Assembly (NCBI GenBank): GCA_964427875.1 | Contig: CAYRVX010000013.1 | Location: forward strand, 19,730-83,729 | DNA from: CAYRVX01 sp964427875 | Lineage (GTDB): Bacteria; Planctomycetota; Phycisphaerae; SM23-33 | DNA length: 64,000 nucleotides | Direction: 5' to 3' | Shown here: in pieces, positions 54,401-62,415 of the stretch | How the letters are laid out: each line of letters begins with the position of its first letter | Position numbering within the stretch: position 1 is the first letter of the stretch | Program-made: the position numbers and the translations under genes | The notes under the pieces: generated by a model | What the model was told of the DNA's origin: nothing | Databases searched by the model: none | Seen by the model: the letters and a program-made list of their open reading frames with translations, nothing else

Positions 54401-54529
54401 GGCCTCGTCGACCTGCTGGACCGCGACATCCTCCGCGACGACTTCGGCGTCGTCCCCGAGCCCGTCACGCTCGCGCTTCTCGCCGCCGGCGGACTAACAC
54501 TCCTGCGGCGCCGCCCCAAAGCCCGCTGA
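51470..54529 (+). CDS. Secreted GH13 alpha-amylase-family enzyme with dockerin-like repeats and PEP-CTERM tail
   Basis: A 1019-aa protein. The ATG at 51470 follows GGAGG by five bases; the longer frame from 51386 lacks this. The signal peptide ends near ARA-Q (residue ~38). The GH13 catalytic barrel shows all four conserved regions: DAIINHNG, GFRIDAAKH (nucleophile Asp294), YSEVYDG (acid/base Glu332) and FVQSHDE (Asp414). Region I is followed by an unusual insertion rich in Asp and Gly. A beta-rich section follows, then two dockerin/EF-hand-like calcium segments (DVDGDGLVNVADLLGLGQVL; DLNADGLVDLLDRDIL), and the tail VPEPVTLALLAAGGLTLLRR, a PEP-CTERM sorting signal. It should cleave or rearrange alpha-glucans outside the cell and be anchored through exosortase processing; substrate specificity cannot be read from sequence alone. 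Confidence 0.92.
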   Translation: MAQCAAVSLRGRVCRLCTPAAVLGMMLLAVGAGVARAQHDVSAAPFLQWFESSYETIERRTADLFVVGYGAVWLPPPGRADLGNFSVGYDVYDRFDLGRPRRPTLYGTETGLKTVGDAFHRAGLDLHIDAIINHNGFSDLGTPGFVEAGGYPGLAITLPHDIDGDFNSAFDWGDIRGRLAGLVDIDHGKNHRYIRHPVDPGDPRNIPLEGTVPDAAGRLANVPNAGSRRFYPDRDLEPIFVYDPMTGEGDIPIYPFNLADPPAGDPTEENATGYLMRYLQWMVQAVGVDGFRIDAAKHVEGFAFGYFDRAVYRQVPRANLDGSTRHVFSYSEVYDGDRGYLQTFVRKDIDPSQPGVIGGSRDVLDFPLYFALRDNLTGNGYVNNWHNVRNAAMDFHDDGLHNGSQGVMFVQSHDELGPELSNVAHAYMLMHPGNAVVYFNGRQFGDGRDFPKLGRGDALGGVYGDYIQRLVEVRSTHGRGSYHERWIEKDIFAFERGGSSIVLLSNRTDAGYDERTIQTTFAGGTPLIELTGAAASAAIDPRDDIPELLVVNGDGTVNVRFLRNSSYDPSMNSFHHGTGALVYGLSAPQAPAGLELAGAASVLPGGEPGANDYENGITRLADLHVVRGDSLQVKLRTVPVSLPGFHRDVWADGDNALIKVDGGMDVNGNGRVDFTAPGTVSYGFEHFTDKREPLIGPNGLGDPTWHGDGEFVQDIDTTRLAEGAHFIEVRAFRHRTDGGPAVYSSFKEVIYVDRLPPVSAVEGLRPFESSPDVPEDRDLFVRSVDRTADNVNVFLDEPASIPDGDFIQRALAGEGHAGQIDRDLFACGFFGLTHGNHVATVVTFEPTGSVNVQRFGGLFTETMRGAGLGDLDFDGRFGSDDLADVPGAFEEVLWSRNWQFNPAGDVDGDGLVNVADLLGLGQVLIDAGAAGDVLATWQAVKLRRVDFNFDGLNDEGDWCALTAAFGSGDWLFDLNADGLVDLLDRDILRDDFGVVPEPVTLALLAAGGLTLLRRRPKAR

Positions 54530-54552
54530 TGAGTCCCGCCGCGGCGGGGCGA

Positions 54553-54574
54553 ACCTGCCTGCCGGCAGGCAGGT
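54553..54574. repeat. Perfect 22-bp palindrome downstream of the GH13 gene
   Basis: The half-site ACCTGCCTGCC is followed directly by its reverse complement, with no loop, 24 bp after the GH13 stop codon. There is no T-run, so a classic terminator is unlikely. It may be a dispersed palindromic element; related GGCAGGCAGG half-sites occur elsewhere, for example near 58,845. Confidence 0.55.
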
Positions 54575-54706
54575 CCGCGGGAAGCCTCCAGAGGCCCGCA
54601 ATCCCTCTTCCTCACTCTGCGATGAAATCCCTCCCGGATACTTGTTGATCTTGCCGCACCGCAAGGCGAACTTATGCGGTATCGGCATTGAAGGGAGAGA
54701 CGAATC

Positions 54707-56962
54707 ATGTCACACCGCACAGGAAGTCTCCTGGCGTTCGCGGGGGCCGTGATCCTGGGTATCCTCGCCGCCTCGCCGGGGCTGGCGGAGGTCACCGTTC
54801 TTCAGAACGGCGCCTCCCCGACGCGAGCGTATGCCGGCTGCAAAGACACATGGATCAGCAACGAATCGTGGGAGCGCAACCGCGACTACGGCCCCTCGCC
54901 CACGCTCCGCTCCGGCGGGCAGCGGCACATCCTGATCCGCTTCGACCTCTCGCCGATCCCCAAGGGCGACACGATCCACCAGGCCGTCCTCCGCATCGCC
55001 GACGCGGGCTTCCCCCGCCCCGGGCGGGACGGAAAGCTCCCCAGTGTCCTGAACGCCTATGCGCTCACCCGCGCCTGGGACGCAAACGCCAACTGGCTGG
55101 AACACAGGCGCACCAACTGGAAGGAGGCCGGCGCCGGCGACTGGAAGACGCCCGGCGGCGAGTACGACGCGGGGACGGGCTCCGGACCGGGCCTGCCGTG
55201 TGCCGATACGGCAGCGGCCGGGGCGTTCGGCCACATGCACGAGCTGGACGTCACGGGGATCGTCGGGCGATGGCACGCGGGACAGGCAGCCAACCACGGG
55301 CTGCTGCTGAAGGGGGCCGAGCGCAGCCGCTGTGAGCTCGCCAGCGCCGAGTGGCCCGTGCCGTCGTATCGGCCGCAGTTGCTCATAGCTCACGGGCGCC
55401 CTTCCCGCGTCGCGCCGCTGAAATCGGTGGGCAGGGACATCGACCTCGATCCCGTCGCCCTCACGCCCGACACCGGCAAGGCGTCCGGCGCGTACTCGAT
55501 CGTCCGCGTCGGGCAGAACCCCACCTGCCACCTGCGCGGCCGCAGCGCCTCGGCCCATATCAAGGAGAACGTCGCCCAGTTCCCCGGCCCGTGGGGGTGG
55601 ATGAACCAGTGCCGCGTGGGCGGCGTGGCGGGCGACTTCAGCCGCACGCTGTTGTACTTCGACCTGAGCGGCATGCCCAGGGGCGCGTCGATCCGGCAGG
55701 CCAAGCTCGTCTGCTCGCTCGTCACGCAGACCGCGCGGCAGGTCTTCGCCTACCGCTACGGCGCGTTCCTGGTGAAGCTGCCCGATGCGCCGGGCTGGTC
55801 GGCCGACGAGGTCACGGCGAGCGAGCGCAAGGCCGGTGAGCCCTGGCCGAGCGGCGGAGCCATGGCCCACGCGGCCGACAAGCCGCTGGCCATCGGCAGC
55901 GTCGTCGAGAAGCAGGTCGAAGACCGCGGTCGGAAACGCAAGATGCCCGTCGCCGTCGAGTTTGACCTGACCGGCGCCGTGCGGGCGTGGCTGTCGGGCA
56001 AGGCCCCCAACTGCGGCGTCATGCTGGACAATCGCATCGAGGGCGGGGCGTACGACATCTACTCCACCCGGGCCCTGCGGCCGGAGCTTCGCCCGTACCT
56101 GGAGATCCACGCCTCGCCCGCCGTCGGCGCCAAGCCCACGGCGATCGCAGCCCGGCTCGCCCCGCCGGCCGGCGAGTACTGGGTCGAGCCCATGCGGGCC
56201 GTCCACAAGCGGTTCAAGGGCAAGCCCGGCACGCTGGCCCAGTACGGCGACAGCATCACCGTGACCATGGCTTACCTCGCCTCCTACGGCTGGAGCGGCA
56301 AGATCGACGCGAAGAACATGACGCCGCAAGTGCAGAGGGAGGCCGAGCGGGTCGAGAAGTACGCCGACCTGTCCCTCTGGCGAAAGTGGAAGGGCGGCCA
56401 GTGGGGCAACACCGGCATGATGAAGTCCGACTGGCTCTTCCGCAACATCGACGGCTGGCAGAAGAAGATGGAGCCCGAGGCGGCGGTGATCATGTTCGGC
56501 ACGAACGACATCGGCGGTCTCTGGCCGCCGGAGTACACGGAGAACATGGCCGCGTCGCTGCGGCGGATGATGGCCGGCGGCACGGTGCCGATGCTGACGA
56601 GCATCCCGCCGGCGAACAAGTCGGGCCACTATGAGTACTGGCTGGCGGCGCTCTCCATCGCGCACGGCCTGAAGGTGCCGCTGATCGACTACTACGCCGA
56701 GATCATCCGCCGCCGCCCCGACGACTGGAACGGCCGGCTGGAGAAGTTCAAGGAGTACCGCCAGAGGGGCAAGGACGGCTACCAGGTCCCCACGCTCGTC
56801 TCGGCCGACGGCACGCACCCTTCCAATCCGAAGCAGTGGCTCAAGGACTTCAGCGAGGAGGCCCTCAGCCACAACGGCTTCGTCCTGCGCGACTATATGA
56901 CCATCCGGATGTACGCGAAGATCATCGAGAAGGTCTTGCAGCCGGAAGGGGGGAAGAGATGA
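54707..56962 (+). CDS. Secreted DNRLRE-domain SGNH/GDSL hydrolase
   Basis: A 751-aa protein. The start ATG has GGGAG upstream and leads straight into a signal peptide (ending near residue 27, GLAEV). Two DNRLRE-type beta-sandwich domains follow (residues ~30-230 and ~260-470), each with the ILIRFDLS or LLYFDLSG strand and a W-x-x-G/C-x-L-L-K type end. The C-terminal ~250 residues are an SGNH hydrolase: AQYGDSIT (Ser516), FGTND (Asn600) and DGTHPS (Asp701, His704), the complete catalytic set. DNRLRE domains are known from secreted polysaccharide-active proteins, and SGNH enzymes often remove acetyl or other ester groups. A carbohydrate esterase is the likely role. The TGA overlaps an ATG (ATGA at 56959). 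Confidence 0.88.
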   Translation: MSHRTGSLLAFAGAVILGILAASPGLAEVTVLQNGASPTRAYAGCKDTWISNESWERNRDYGPSPTLRSGGQRHILIRFDLSPIPKGDTIHQAVLRIADAGFPRPGRDGKLPSVLNAYALTRAWDANANWLEHRRTNWKEAGAGDWKTPGGEYDAGTGSGPGLPCADTAAAGAFGHMHELDVTGIVGRWHAGQAANHGLLLKGAERSRCELASAEWPVPSYRPQLLIAHGRPSRVAPLKSVGRDIDLDPVALTPDTGKASGAYSIVRVGQNPTCHLRGRSASAHIKENVAQFPGPWGWMNQCRVGGVAGDFSRTLLYFDLSGMPRGASIRQAKLVCSLVTQTARQVFAYRYGAFLVKLPDAPGWSADEVTASERKAGEPWPSGGAMAHAADKPLAIGSVVEKQVEDRGRKRKMPVAVEFDLTGAVRAWLSGKAPNCGVMLDNRIEGGAYDIYSTRALRPELRPYLEIHASPAVGAKPTAIAARLAPPAGEYWVEPMRAVHKRFKGKPGTLAQYGDSITVTMAYLASYGWSGKIDAKNMTPQVQREAERVEKYADLSLWRKWKGGQWGNTGMMKSDWLFRNIDGWQKKMEPEAAVIMFGTNDIGGLWPPEYTENMAASLRRMMAGGTVPMLTSIPPANKSGHYEYWLAALSIAHGLKVPLIDYYAEIIRRRPDDWNGRLEKFKEYRQRGKDGYQVPTLVSADGTHPSNPKQWLKDFSEEALSHNGFVLRDYMTIRMYAKIIEKVLQPEGGKR

Positions 56963-57003
56963 GCCCGGAGCAGGCGAAGCTCGATGTTCTGGCGGATTCC
57001 GGC

Positions 57004-57032
57004 TTGACCGGCTCTCGATGTTCCGTCAAAAT
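57004..57032 (+). promoter_or_regulatory. Candidate promoter of the DUF4143 ATPase gene
   Basis: TTGACC (57004-57009) and CAAAAT (57027-57032) are 17 nt apart, about 30 nt before the ATG at 57063. The match is moderate. It would give this gene its own transcript within the secreted-enzyme cluster. Confidence 0.35.
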
Positions 57033-57062
57033 GGAGTTGCTGATTCCACAAAGGCGCCCATT

Positions 57063-58226
57063 ATGGAACTGATCCGGCGGTTCTTTTCGCCCCCAACGAG
57101 CAGTTTCTTCCTTTTCGGTCCCCGGGGGACGGGAAAGTCAATGTGGCTGCGCGAATCGTTTCCCGAGGCGGTTTACATCGACCTGCTGGATCCCGAGACG
57201 TATCGGACATACCTGGCCAGACCGGAGCGCTTGCGAGAGGCCGTGGAAGGCAGTCCGCAGGCCAAGAAGGTCGTCATCGATGAAATCCAGAAAGTGCCGA
57301 GTCTGCTGGACGTCGTACACAAACTGACGGAAGAGAAAGGCCGTCGCGCCCTTCAGTTCATCTTGACGGGCTCCAGTGCCCGGAAGCTCAAGCGTGCGGG
57401 TGTCGATCTGCTGGCCGGCAGGCTACTGCTGCGGACGCTCCATCCATTCATGGCTGCCGAACTGGGCTCCCGCTTCGACCTCGCACGGGGGCTGCAGTTG
57501 GGCATGTTGCCCTTGGTGCTTGACGCGGCTGACCCAGAGGAGACCCTCAGTTCCTACGTGTCCCTGTACCTGCGGGAGGAAGTCCAGGCGGAGGGTTTGG
57601 TGCGGAACATCGGCAACTTCGCCCGGTTCCTCGAAGCCATCAGCTTCTCGCACGGCTCGCAGTTGAACACCTCCTCCGTCGCCAGGGAATGCCAGGTCGG
57701 GAGGAAGACCGCCGAGGGATTCGTTGAGGTCCTCGAAGACCTGCTGCTGGGGTTTCGCTTGCGGCCTTTCACCAAACGAGCTCGGCGGTCTCTTGCCCAA
57801 CACGCCAAGTTCTACTACGCCGATGCCGGGATCTTCCGGTCGGTGCGTCCCAAAGGGCCGCTGGACTCCCCGGAAGGAATCGGCGGCGCTTGCCTCGAGG
57901 GTCTGGTGGCTCAGCATCTGCGCGCCTGGATCGCCTACAGCAGGAGCGAATGCGATCTGCTCTTCTGGCGCACCAGGGCCGGAGTTGAGGTCGACTTCGT
58001 CCTCTACGGGCAGGACACGTTCGCCGCGATCGAGGTCAAGAGCTCAAGATCGGTGTCCTCGCGAGACGTCAGACCCCTGCTGGCATTCGCGGCAGACTAT
58101 CCGCAGGCCAAGACATGCCTGCTGCACTGCGGCAGCGAGCGCCTCAAGATCGACGGCACCGTCTGTCTGCCGTGCGCTGAGTTCCTCCGGCAGTTGGTGC
58201 CTGATGCCGGCTTGCCGCTGCCGTAG
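57063..58226 (+). CDS. AAA ATPase of the AAA_14/DUF4143 family
   Basis: A 387-aa protein. The start at 57063 (MELIRRFF) matches the usual family N terminus; the frame opens at 57018 but without a ribosome site. An N-terminal AAA module has Walker A GPRGTGKS (Lys25) and Walker B KKVVIDEIQ (Asp73, Glu74), then a sensor-like ILTGSSARKLK. The C-terminal part has the DUF4143 pattern with a PD-(D/E)XK-like end, EVDFVLY followed by AIEVKSS. Family members are widespread, often horizontally moved, and their cellular role is still unclear. It is cytoplasmic, unlike the secreted enzymes on each side, and codon use looks less GC-biased, suggesting a later insertion into the cluster. Confidence 0.88.
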   Translation: MELIRRFFSPPTSSFFLFGPRGTGKSMWLRESFPEAVYIDLLDPETYRTYLARPERLREAVEGSPQAKKVVIDEIQKVPSLLDVVHKLTEEKGRRALQFILTGSSARKLKRAGVDLLAGRLLLRTLHPFMAAELGSRFDLARGLQLGMLPLVLDAADPEETLSSYVSLYLREEVQAEGLVRNIGNFARFLEAISFSHGSQLNTSSVARECQVGRKTAEGFVEVLEDLLLGFRLRPFTKRARRSLAQHAKFYYADAGIFRSVRPKGPLDSPEGIGGACLEGLVAQHLRAWIAYSRSECDLLFWRTRAGVEVDFVLYGQDTFAAIEVKSSRSVSSRDVRPLLAFAADYPQAKTCLLHCGSERLKIDGTVCLPCAEFLRQLVPDAGLPLP

Positions 58227-58271
58227 CAGCCGGCGCGGCTCGCCGTCAAGCTCAAGAAAGGAAGAGGACCG

Positions 58272-60137
58272 GTGAGCCCAGGTGAGACACGCATTCGACT
58301 GAACCTGTCGCGATCTGCCCGCTCGACGATTATGTCGCTCTGCGCTGTCGCCGTGGGGGTGCCAGGTCCCCTCGCCGCAGCCGCCGAGGCGCCGCCGCAG
58401 GTGAGCGAGGTCCGCGCCTTTCACCGGGCGGGGCAGACGTTCGTCACGTGGAAGGAGGTCGAGCCGCTGATCGCGGCCGGGAAGGCCACCTGGGGCGAGG
58501 TCCGGCGGGCGATGGAGAAGGCCCGCAGGCCCCTGACGTACCGCATCTGCGCCCACGACGAGCCGATCACGGCGGCCAACGTCGCCAAGGCCGAGCTGCT
58601 CGGCGAGGCCGGCCCGCTTTCGGCCTACAACGTCAACGCCCGCAACAAGGAGTACCTGATCGCCCGGGCGATGGTCCAGGTAGACGAGATCGGCGAGCTG
58701 GCCCGCGACTACAACGGCTACATGCACAAGTGGACGCCGGACCACCCGCGGATGGACCGCTACCCCGTGCGGCGGTTCGTGATCGACGAAGAGGCCGGGG
58801 AGCTGGCGGCGGGAACGGGCCTGTACGTGCATCATCCCAAGCGGGCAGGCAGGCGGTACTACGCGGTCCTGGCCTGCCGCAGCGGCGCGGCCAACACGAA
58901 GGACCTCTCGCCCGCCAACGCGCCCGCCGGGCCGGTGAGCGAGGCGGTCGGCCCCGGCGAGCCGGTCCGGCAGGGAAAGGGGCTGGAAGGCCCGTACTTC
59001 GACTGGCCCGGAACGCGATGGGTCTACGTCCAGTGGTGCGCCCCCCCGCTGGCGCCGCGGCAGAACATGTACTTCAATTGGTCGGTCCTGATCCCGCCGG
59101 ACATTCAAGGGAAGGTCCCGGCCGAGCTGTACTTCCACCCGGTCGGGTATTCCTACGCCCAGCCGGGCAGGAAGATGCTCCTGGGGAGCATCCAGATCGC
59201 CCCGCACGACTGGCCGCCCAGCGGGTGGTACGGCTACCACACCAGCTATCCGGACGTCAGGTCCGCCGGCGGCCGCAAGGTCGTCAATCACACGCAGCAG
59301 CGCATCGCCGCCTTCCTGCGGTGGGCGATCGGAGCCCTGGCGATCGACCCGGACCGCGTCCTGGCGGTCGGCGGCGACGGCGCGGCCGCGATGGCGATAC
59401 GCCGCCCGGAGCTCTTCGCCTACGTGCTGATCACGCGGTTCGACGCGGCCGTCCTGGAGCCGAAGTTGGCGGGCGAGCTCACGGCCGCGTGGGGGCCGAA
59501 GGGCAAGGACATCACCGACGAGGCCGGCCGCGGCGAATGGCGCTGGGCCATGCTCGATGAGCTCGTATCGTCCCAGGCCGCAAAGGACCTGCCGCTGTTC
59601 GTCTGCCGCGGCGCCAGTTGGGGCCGCGACAAGGGCTGGGGGAAGGGACGCGGGCGGTTGTACCGGGCGCTGCACGCGGCTCGCCAGCCGCTGGTGGCCC
59701 ACTGGGCGTGGGGCGGCAAGCTCCCCCGGCCGAACAAGCACGACGGGCTCTGGCGGGGCCTGGACATCACCCGCCGCTCGCCCGTGCCCGCCTTGGCCAA
59801 CAGCTCCCTCGACCAGGAGGGCGAAGGCCGCGGCCAGACGAACATGAGCTACTCGTGGAAGGACGTTCAGGACACGCCGGATCACTTCGACATCACGCTC
59901 GTCAACCGCCAGGAGAGCACGTTCGACCTGACGCCGCGCCGGCTGCGGAAGTTCCGGCCCGAACCCGGCGAGAAGCTCCGCTGGCGGGCCGTGAGCCTGC
60001 CCGGGCGACATCGCCAAAAGCCCGCCCCGCAGAGCGGCGAGGTGCAGGCGGACGCCGACGGCCTGGTCACGTTGAAGGGCCTCAAGTACGCCCGCGACGC
60101 CGCCGGCCTGGTGGTGCGGATCTCCCGCGGCCAGTGA
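58272..60137 (+). CDS. Secreted protein with alpha/beta-hydrolase-like fold lacking the nucleophile serine (paralogue 1)
   Basis: A 621-aa protein starting at GTG 58272, with GGAAGAGG upstream. A signal peptide-like segment ends near residue 40. An FN3-like region follows (VRAFHRAGQTFVTWKE; YYAVLACRSG...NTKDLSPAN), then a hydrolase-like core with YVQWCAPPLAP, an oxyanion-side strand PAELYFHPVGYS, and the nucleophile-elbow position at AVGGDGAAAM, where Asp369 stands in place of serine. The C terminus (LTPRRLRKFRPEPGEKLRW) is shared with the next gene. It is a paralogue of that gene, 27 bp away, probably in one transcript. Whether it is an enzyme, a binding protein or a regulator of the neighbouring esterase is unknown. 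Confidence 0.85.
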   Translation: MSPGETRIRLNLSRSARSTIMSLCAVAVGVPGPLAAAAEAPPQVSEVRAFHRAGQTFVTWKEVEPLIAAGKATWGEVRRAMEKARRPLTYRICAHDEPITAANVAKAELLGEAGPLSAYNVNARNKEYLIARAMVQVDEIGELARDYNGYMHKWTPDHPRMDRYPVRRFVIDEEAGELAAGTGLYVHHPKRAGRRYYAVLACRSGAANTKDLSPANAPAGPVSEAVGPGEPVRQGKGLEGPYFDWPGTRWVYVQWCAPPLAPRQNMYFNWSVLIPPDIQGKVPAELYFHPVGYSYAQPGRKMLLGSIQIAPHDWPPSGWYGYHTSYPDVRSAGGRKVVNHTQQRIAAFLRWAIGALAIDPDRVLAVGGDGAAAMAIRRPELFAYVLITRFDAAVLEPKLAGELTAAWGPKGKDITDEAGRGEWRWAMLDELVSSQAAKDLPLFVCRGASWGRDKGWGKGRGRLYRALHAARQPLVAHWAWGGKLPRPNKHDGLWRGLDITRRSPVPALANSSLDQEGEGRGQTNMSYSWKDVQDTPDHFDITLVNRQESTFDLTPRRLRKFRPEPGEKLRWRAVSLPGRHRQKPAPQSGEVQADADGLVTLKGLKYARDAAGLVVRISRGQ

Positions 60138-60164
60138 CCCGGCGACGCAGAGGAGGATCGGAAG

Positions 60165-62375
60165 ATGAAGCGGAATCTGTTGGCCGCCCTTGCGGCGTGG
60201 TCGCTCGCGGCGGCCGGGGCGGGCGCGGCCGTCGTGGTGCAGCGATGGGGCGTCGCCGGGCACGTCCAGCACGCCGAGACGCTGAAGTACCAGGCCGTCG
60301 GCAAGCAGGCGACGCTGATGACCTTTGACCTCTCGGCACTGCCCAAGGCGGCGAGGGTCTACCGGGCGAGGCTGAAGCTCTTCCGCAACGAGAGGTACGG
60401 TCGGGCATTTCGGCTCTTCCCGGCCCGTGCCGACGGCAAGGCCGCCGGCGAGCGCCTGAAGCTGATCGCCCCCACCTTCCGCTTCTTCGACGCGACCGCC
60501 CCCGTGCGCAAGTGGGCGGGGCTCGGCAGCCGCAGGGGGCACATCCTCCTTGCCGACGCGCCGCAGTTCGAGCGCGGGAAGACGTTCCTCGAGATCGCCT
60601 ACGAGGGCCGCCTTGCCAAGCCGCCCAGGCAGGTCCGCCGGGTCAAGGCGTTCTATCGGGCCGGGCAGGTGTTCCTCACCTTTCAAGAGATCGAGGACCT
60701 CTCCAAGGGCATCGACGACTACGCCTGGGGCCACCTGATCAAGGGCTCCGGCGGCTACAATCCCGAGATGCTCGTGCCCAAGGACGACCCGCGCGAGGTC
60801 CGCTGCCGCGTGTATCGCAGCGACAGGCCCATCGCCGCGGGGAACCTCGGCGAGGCGAAGCTGCTGGCCGACGTGCCCCCCGGCTCGCGGTTCAACACGC
60901 GGCAGGTCCGGCGAATCTGGCGCGGCGAGCAGGTGCCGTCGGTCCTGGACGAGAAGTACGTCGCCGTCCGCCTGGCGGTGGAGCCCCAGAAGCCCCTGCC
61001 CTCGGGCGTCGGCAAGTACGTCCATACCGTCCCGGCGGAGGGGAGAGGCTACTACGCCGTGGTCGCGGTCGTCAACGGAGTGGAGAACACGGTGGACATC
61101 TCCCCCGCCAACACGGCCGGGCCCATCGAAGAGAAGCCCGCCTGGCCGGAGCCGGTCGTCTACAGGAAGGTCGTCCACCCGCTGAAGAAGCAGGCCGCGA
61201 CGTATGTGCAACTGTGGTGCAACTACTACTGCGCTCCGCCGCTGGCGCCGGTGCCGATGTGCTACGACGTCGTGGTGGGCTACTGCCCGCAGAAGCTCGC
61301 CGCCCCCGCGCCCGTGCACGTCAACCGGGGCCATTCGTGGATCCACACCGCCGAGCCTGTCCGCCCCGACCACACCGACCGGATCGACCTGGCCCACTGC
61401 TGCGACTGGCCCAACGCCTTCTGGATGGGCATCAACGACGCCGCACACACGCTCAAGGGCATCGAGGAGGGCAAGTGGCAGCCCTTCCCCATGCGCCGCC
61501 AGGAGGCCCTGCTGGAATGGCTCGACCGCAAGTTCAAGATCGACCGGAACCGGATCACCGCGGCCCTCGGGGCCTGGGGCATGATGGAGATCGAGCGGGC
61601 GGACCTCTACGCCGACATGCACGGCTGGGGGCTGCCGGAGATCTCCAAGGGCTTCCAGGCCTGGCAGCGCGCCTGCGGCGTCTGGGGACCGCCGGCCGCG
61701 TACGAACGGCGGCCGAAAGAGGACAACCCGTTCCACCGGCAGGACTGGTCGCGATACGTCCTGGAGGACCCGACGCGCGAGCTGCCGTTCCTTCACATGC
61801 ACCTCGGCTGGGGGGCGCACTTCACGGAGATGGGCTGGCCGCCCGTGCCCCGCTTCCTCCGCGCCATGATCGACACCAAGCGGGCGTTCGTCTACCACTG
61901 GCGCGTGCCGGACGACCAGCGGCCGACGATCCGCAGGGATGAGCCCCTGCCGGCCTTCGGCAATTGCAGCCTCGACGACAACCCCGGCAACGGCGACCTC
62001 CGCAACGGCGAGGGGATGAACATCCAGCTCAACGGCTACCTCACCTGGGACGGCGAGACGATCGTCGAGCGGCCCGACCGCTGGGAGATCACCGCGCAGC
62101 TTGCCGGCCGGCCGCCGCTGGGCGAGTGCACCGTCGACCTCACGCCCCGCCGGTGCCGGAAGTTCAAGGCCAGGGCGGGCCAGAAGTTCTCCTGGACGAA
62201 CACGCTCCTGGCGACGGACGAACAGAAGGGCAAGGCCGTCGAGGCCGGCGAGACGCCGCCAGACAAGCGGCCCATCCAGTCCGGCACGGCCACGGCCGAC
62301 AAGTGGGGCCTGGTGACGATCAAGCAGCTCAAGCTCACGACCGCCCGGCACCGCATCACGGTGCGGCCGGAATAA
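60165..62375 (+). CDS. Secreted DNRLRE plus alpha/beta-hydrolase-like protein lacking the nucleophile serine (paralogue 2)
   Basis: A 736-aa protein whose ATG follows GGAGG (60151-60155). The signal peptide (residues ~1-22) is followed by a DNRLRE-type domain (VVVQRWGVAGHV to AYEGRL, residues ~25-145) absent from its neighbour. From residue ~150 it aligns with the upstream gene: VKAFYRAGQVFLTF, YYAVVAVVNGVENTVDISPAN, YCAPPLAP, FKIDRNRITAALGAWGMMEIERADLYADM and LTPRRCRKFKARAGQKFSW. At the nucleophile-elbow position it has Trp471 (GAWGM). Loss of serine in both paralogues suggests a non-hydrolytic role. The substrate is unknown; the context suggests polysaccharide. Confidence 0.85.
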   Translation: MKRNLLAALAAWSLAAAGAGAAVVVQRWGVAGHVQHAETLKYQAVGKQATLMTFDLSALPKAARVYRARLKLFRNERYGRAFRLFPARADGKAAGERLKLIAPTFRFFDATAPVRKWAGLGSRRGHILLADAPQFERGKTFLEIAYEGRLAKPPRQVRRVKAFYRAGQVFLTFQEIEDLSKGIDDYAWGHLIKGSGGYNPEMLVPKDDPREVRCRVYRSDRPIAAGNLGEAKLLADVPPGSRFNTRQVRRIWRGEQVPSVLDEKYVAVRLAVEPQKPLPSGVGKYVHTVPAEGRGYYAVVAVVNGVENTVDISPANTAGPIEEKPAWPEPVVYRKVVHPLKKQAATYVQLWCNYYCAPPLAPVPMCYDVVVGYCPQKLAAPAPVHVNRGHSWIHTAEPVRPDHTDRIDLAHCCDWPNAFWMGINDAAHTLKGIEEGKWQPFPMRRQEALLEWLDRKFKIDRNRITAALGAWGMMEIERADLYADMHGWGLPEISKGFQAWQRACGVWGPPAAYERRPKEDNPFHRQDWSRYVLEDPTRELPFLHMHLGWGAHFTEMGWPPVPRFLRAMIDTKRAFVYHWRVPDDQRPTIRRDEPLPAFGNCSLDDNPGNGDLRNGEGMNIQLNGYLTWDGETIVERPDRWEITAQLAGRPPLGECTVDLTPRRCRKFKARAGQKFSWTNTLLATDEQKGKAVEAGETPPDKRPIQSGTATADKWGLVTIKQLKLTTARHRITVRPE

Positions 62376-62393
62376 GGCCGCTCACGGTGCTGA

Positions 62394-62407
62394 GGCGGAA
62401 TGCCGCC
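62394..62407. terminator. Small bidirectional hairpin between convergent genes
   Basis: Arms GGCGG and CCGCC around loop AATG lie in the 40-bp gap between the rightward paralogue 2 gene and the leftward glycosyltransferase gene. It is short and has no T-run, so it is only a weak terminator candidate. Confidence 0.25.
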
Positions 62408-62415
62408 CCACGCGA

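Noticed and set aside
56959..57072. 37-codon frame overlapping the SGNH stop (ATGA)
   Set aside because: Too short, no recognisable protein, and it ends inside the ATPase gene; kept only as a possible disrupted-gene hint.
54710..62351. 720- and 1435-codon minus-strand frames opposite the SGNH and paralogue genes
   Set aside because: Antisense artefacts of GC-rich coding DNA. The second also runs across a gene boundary and the intergenic gaps.
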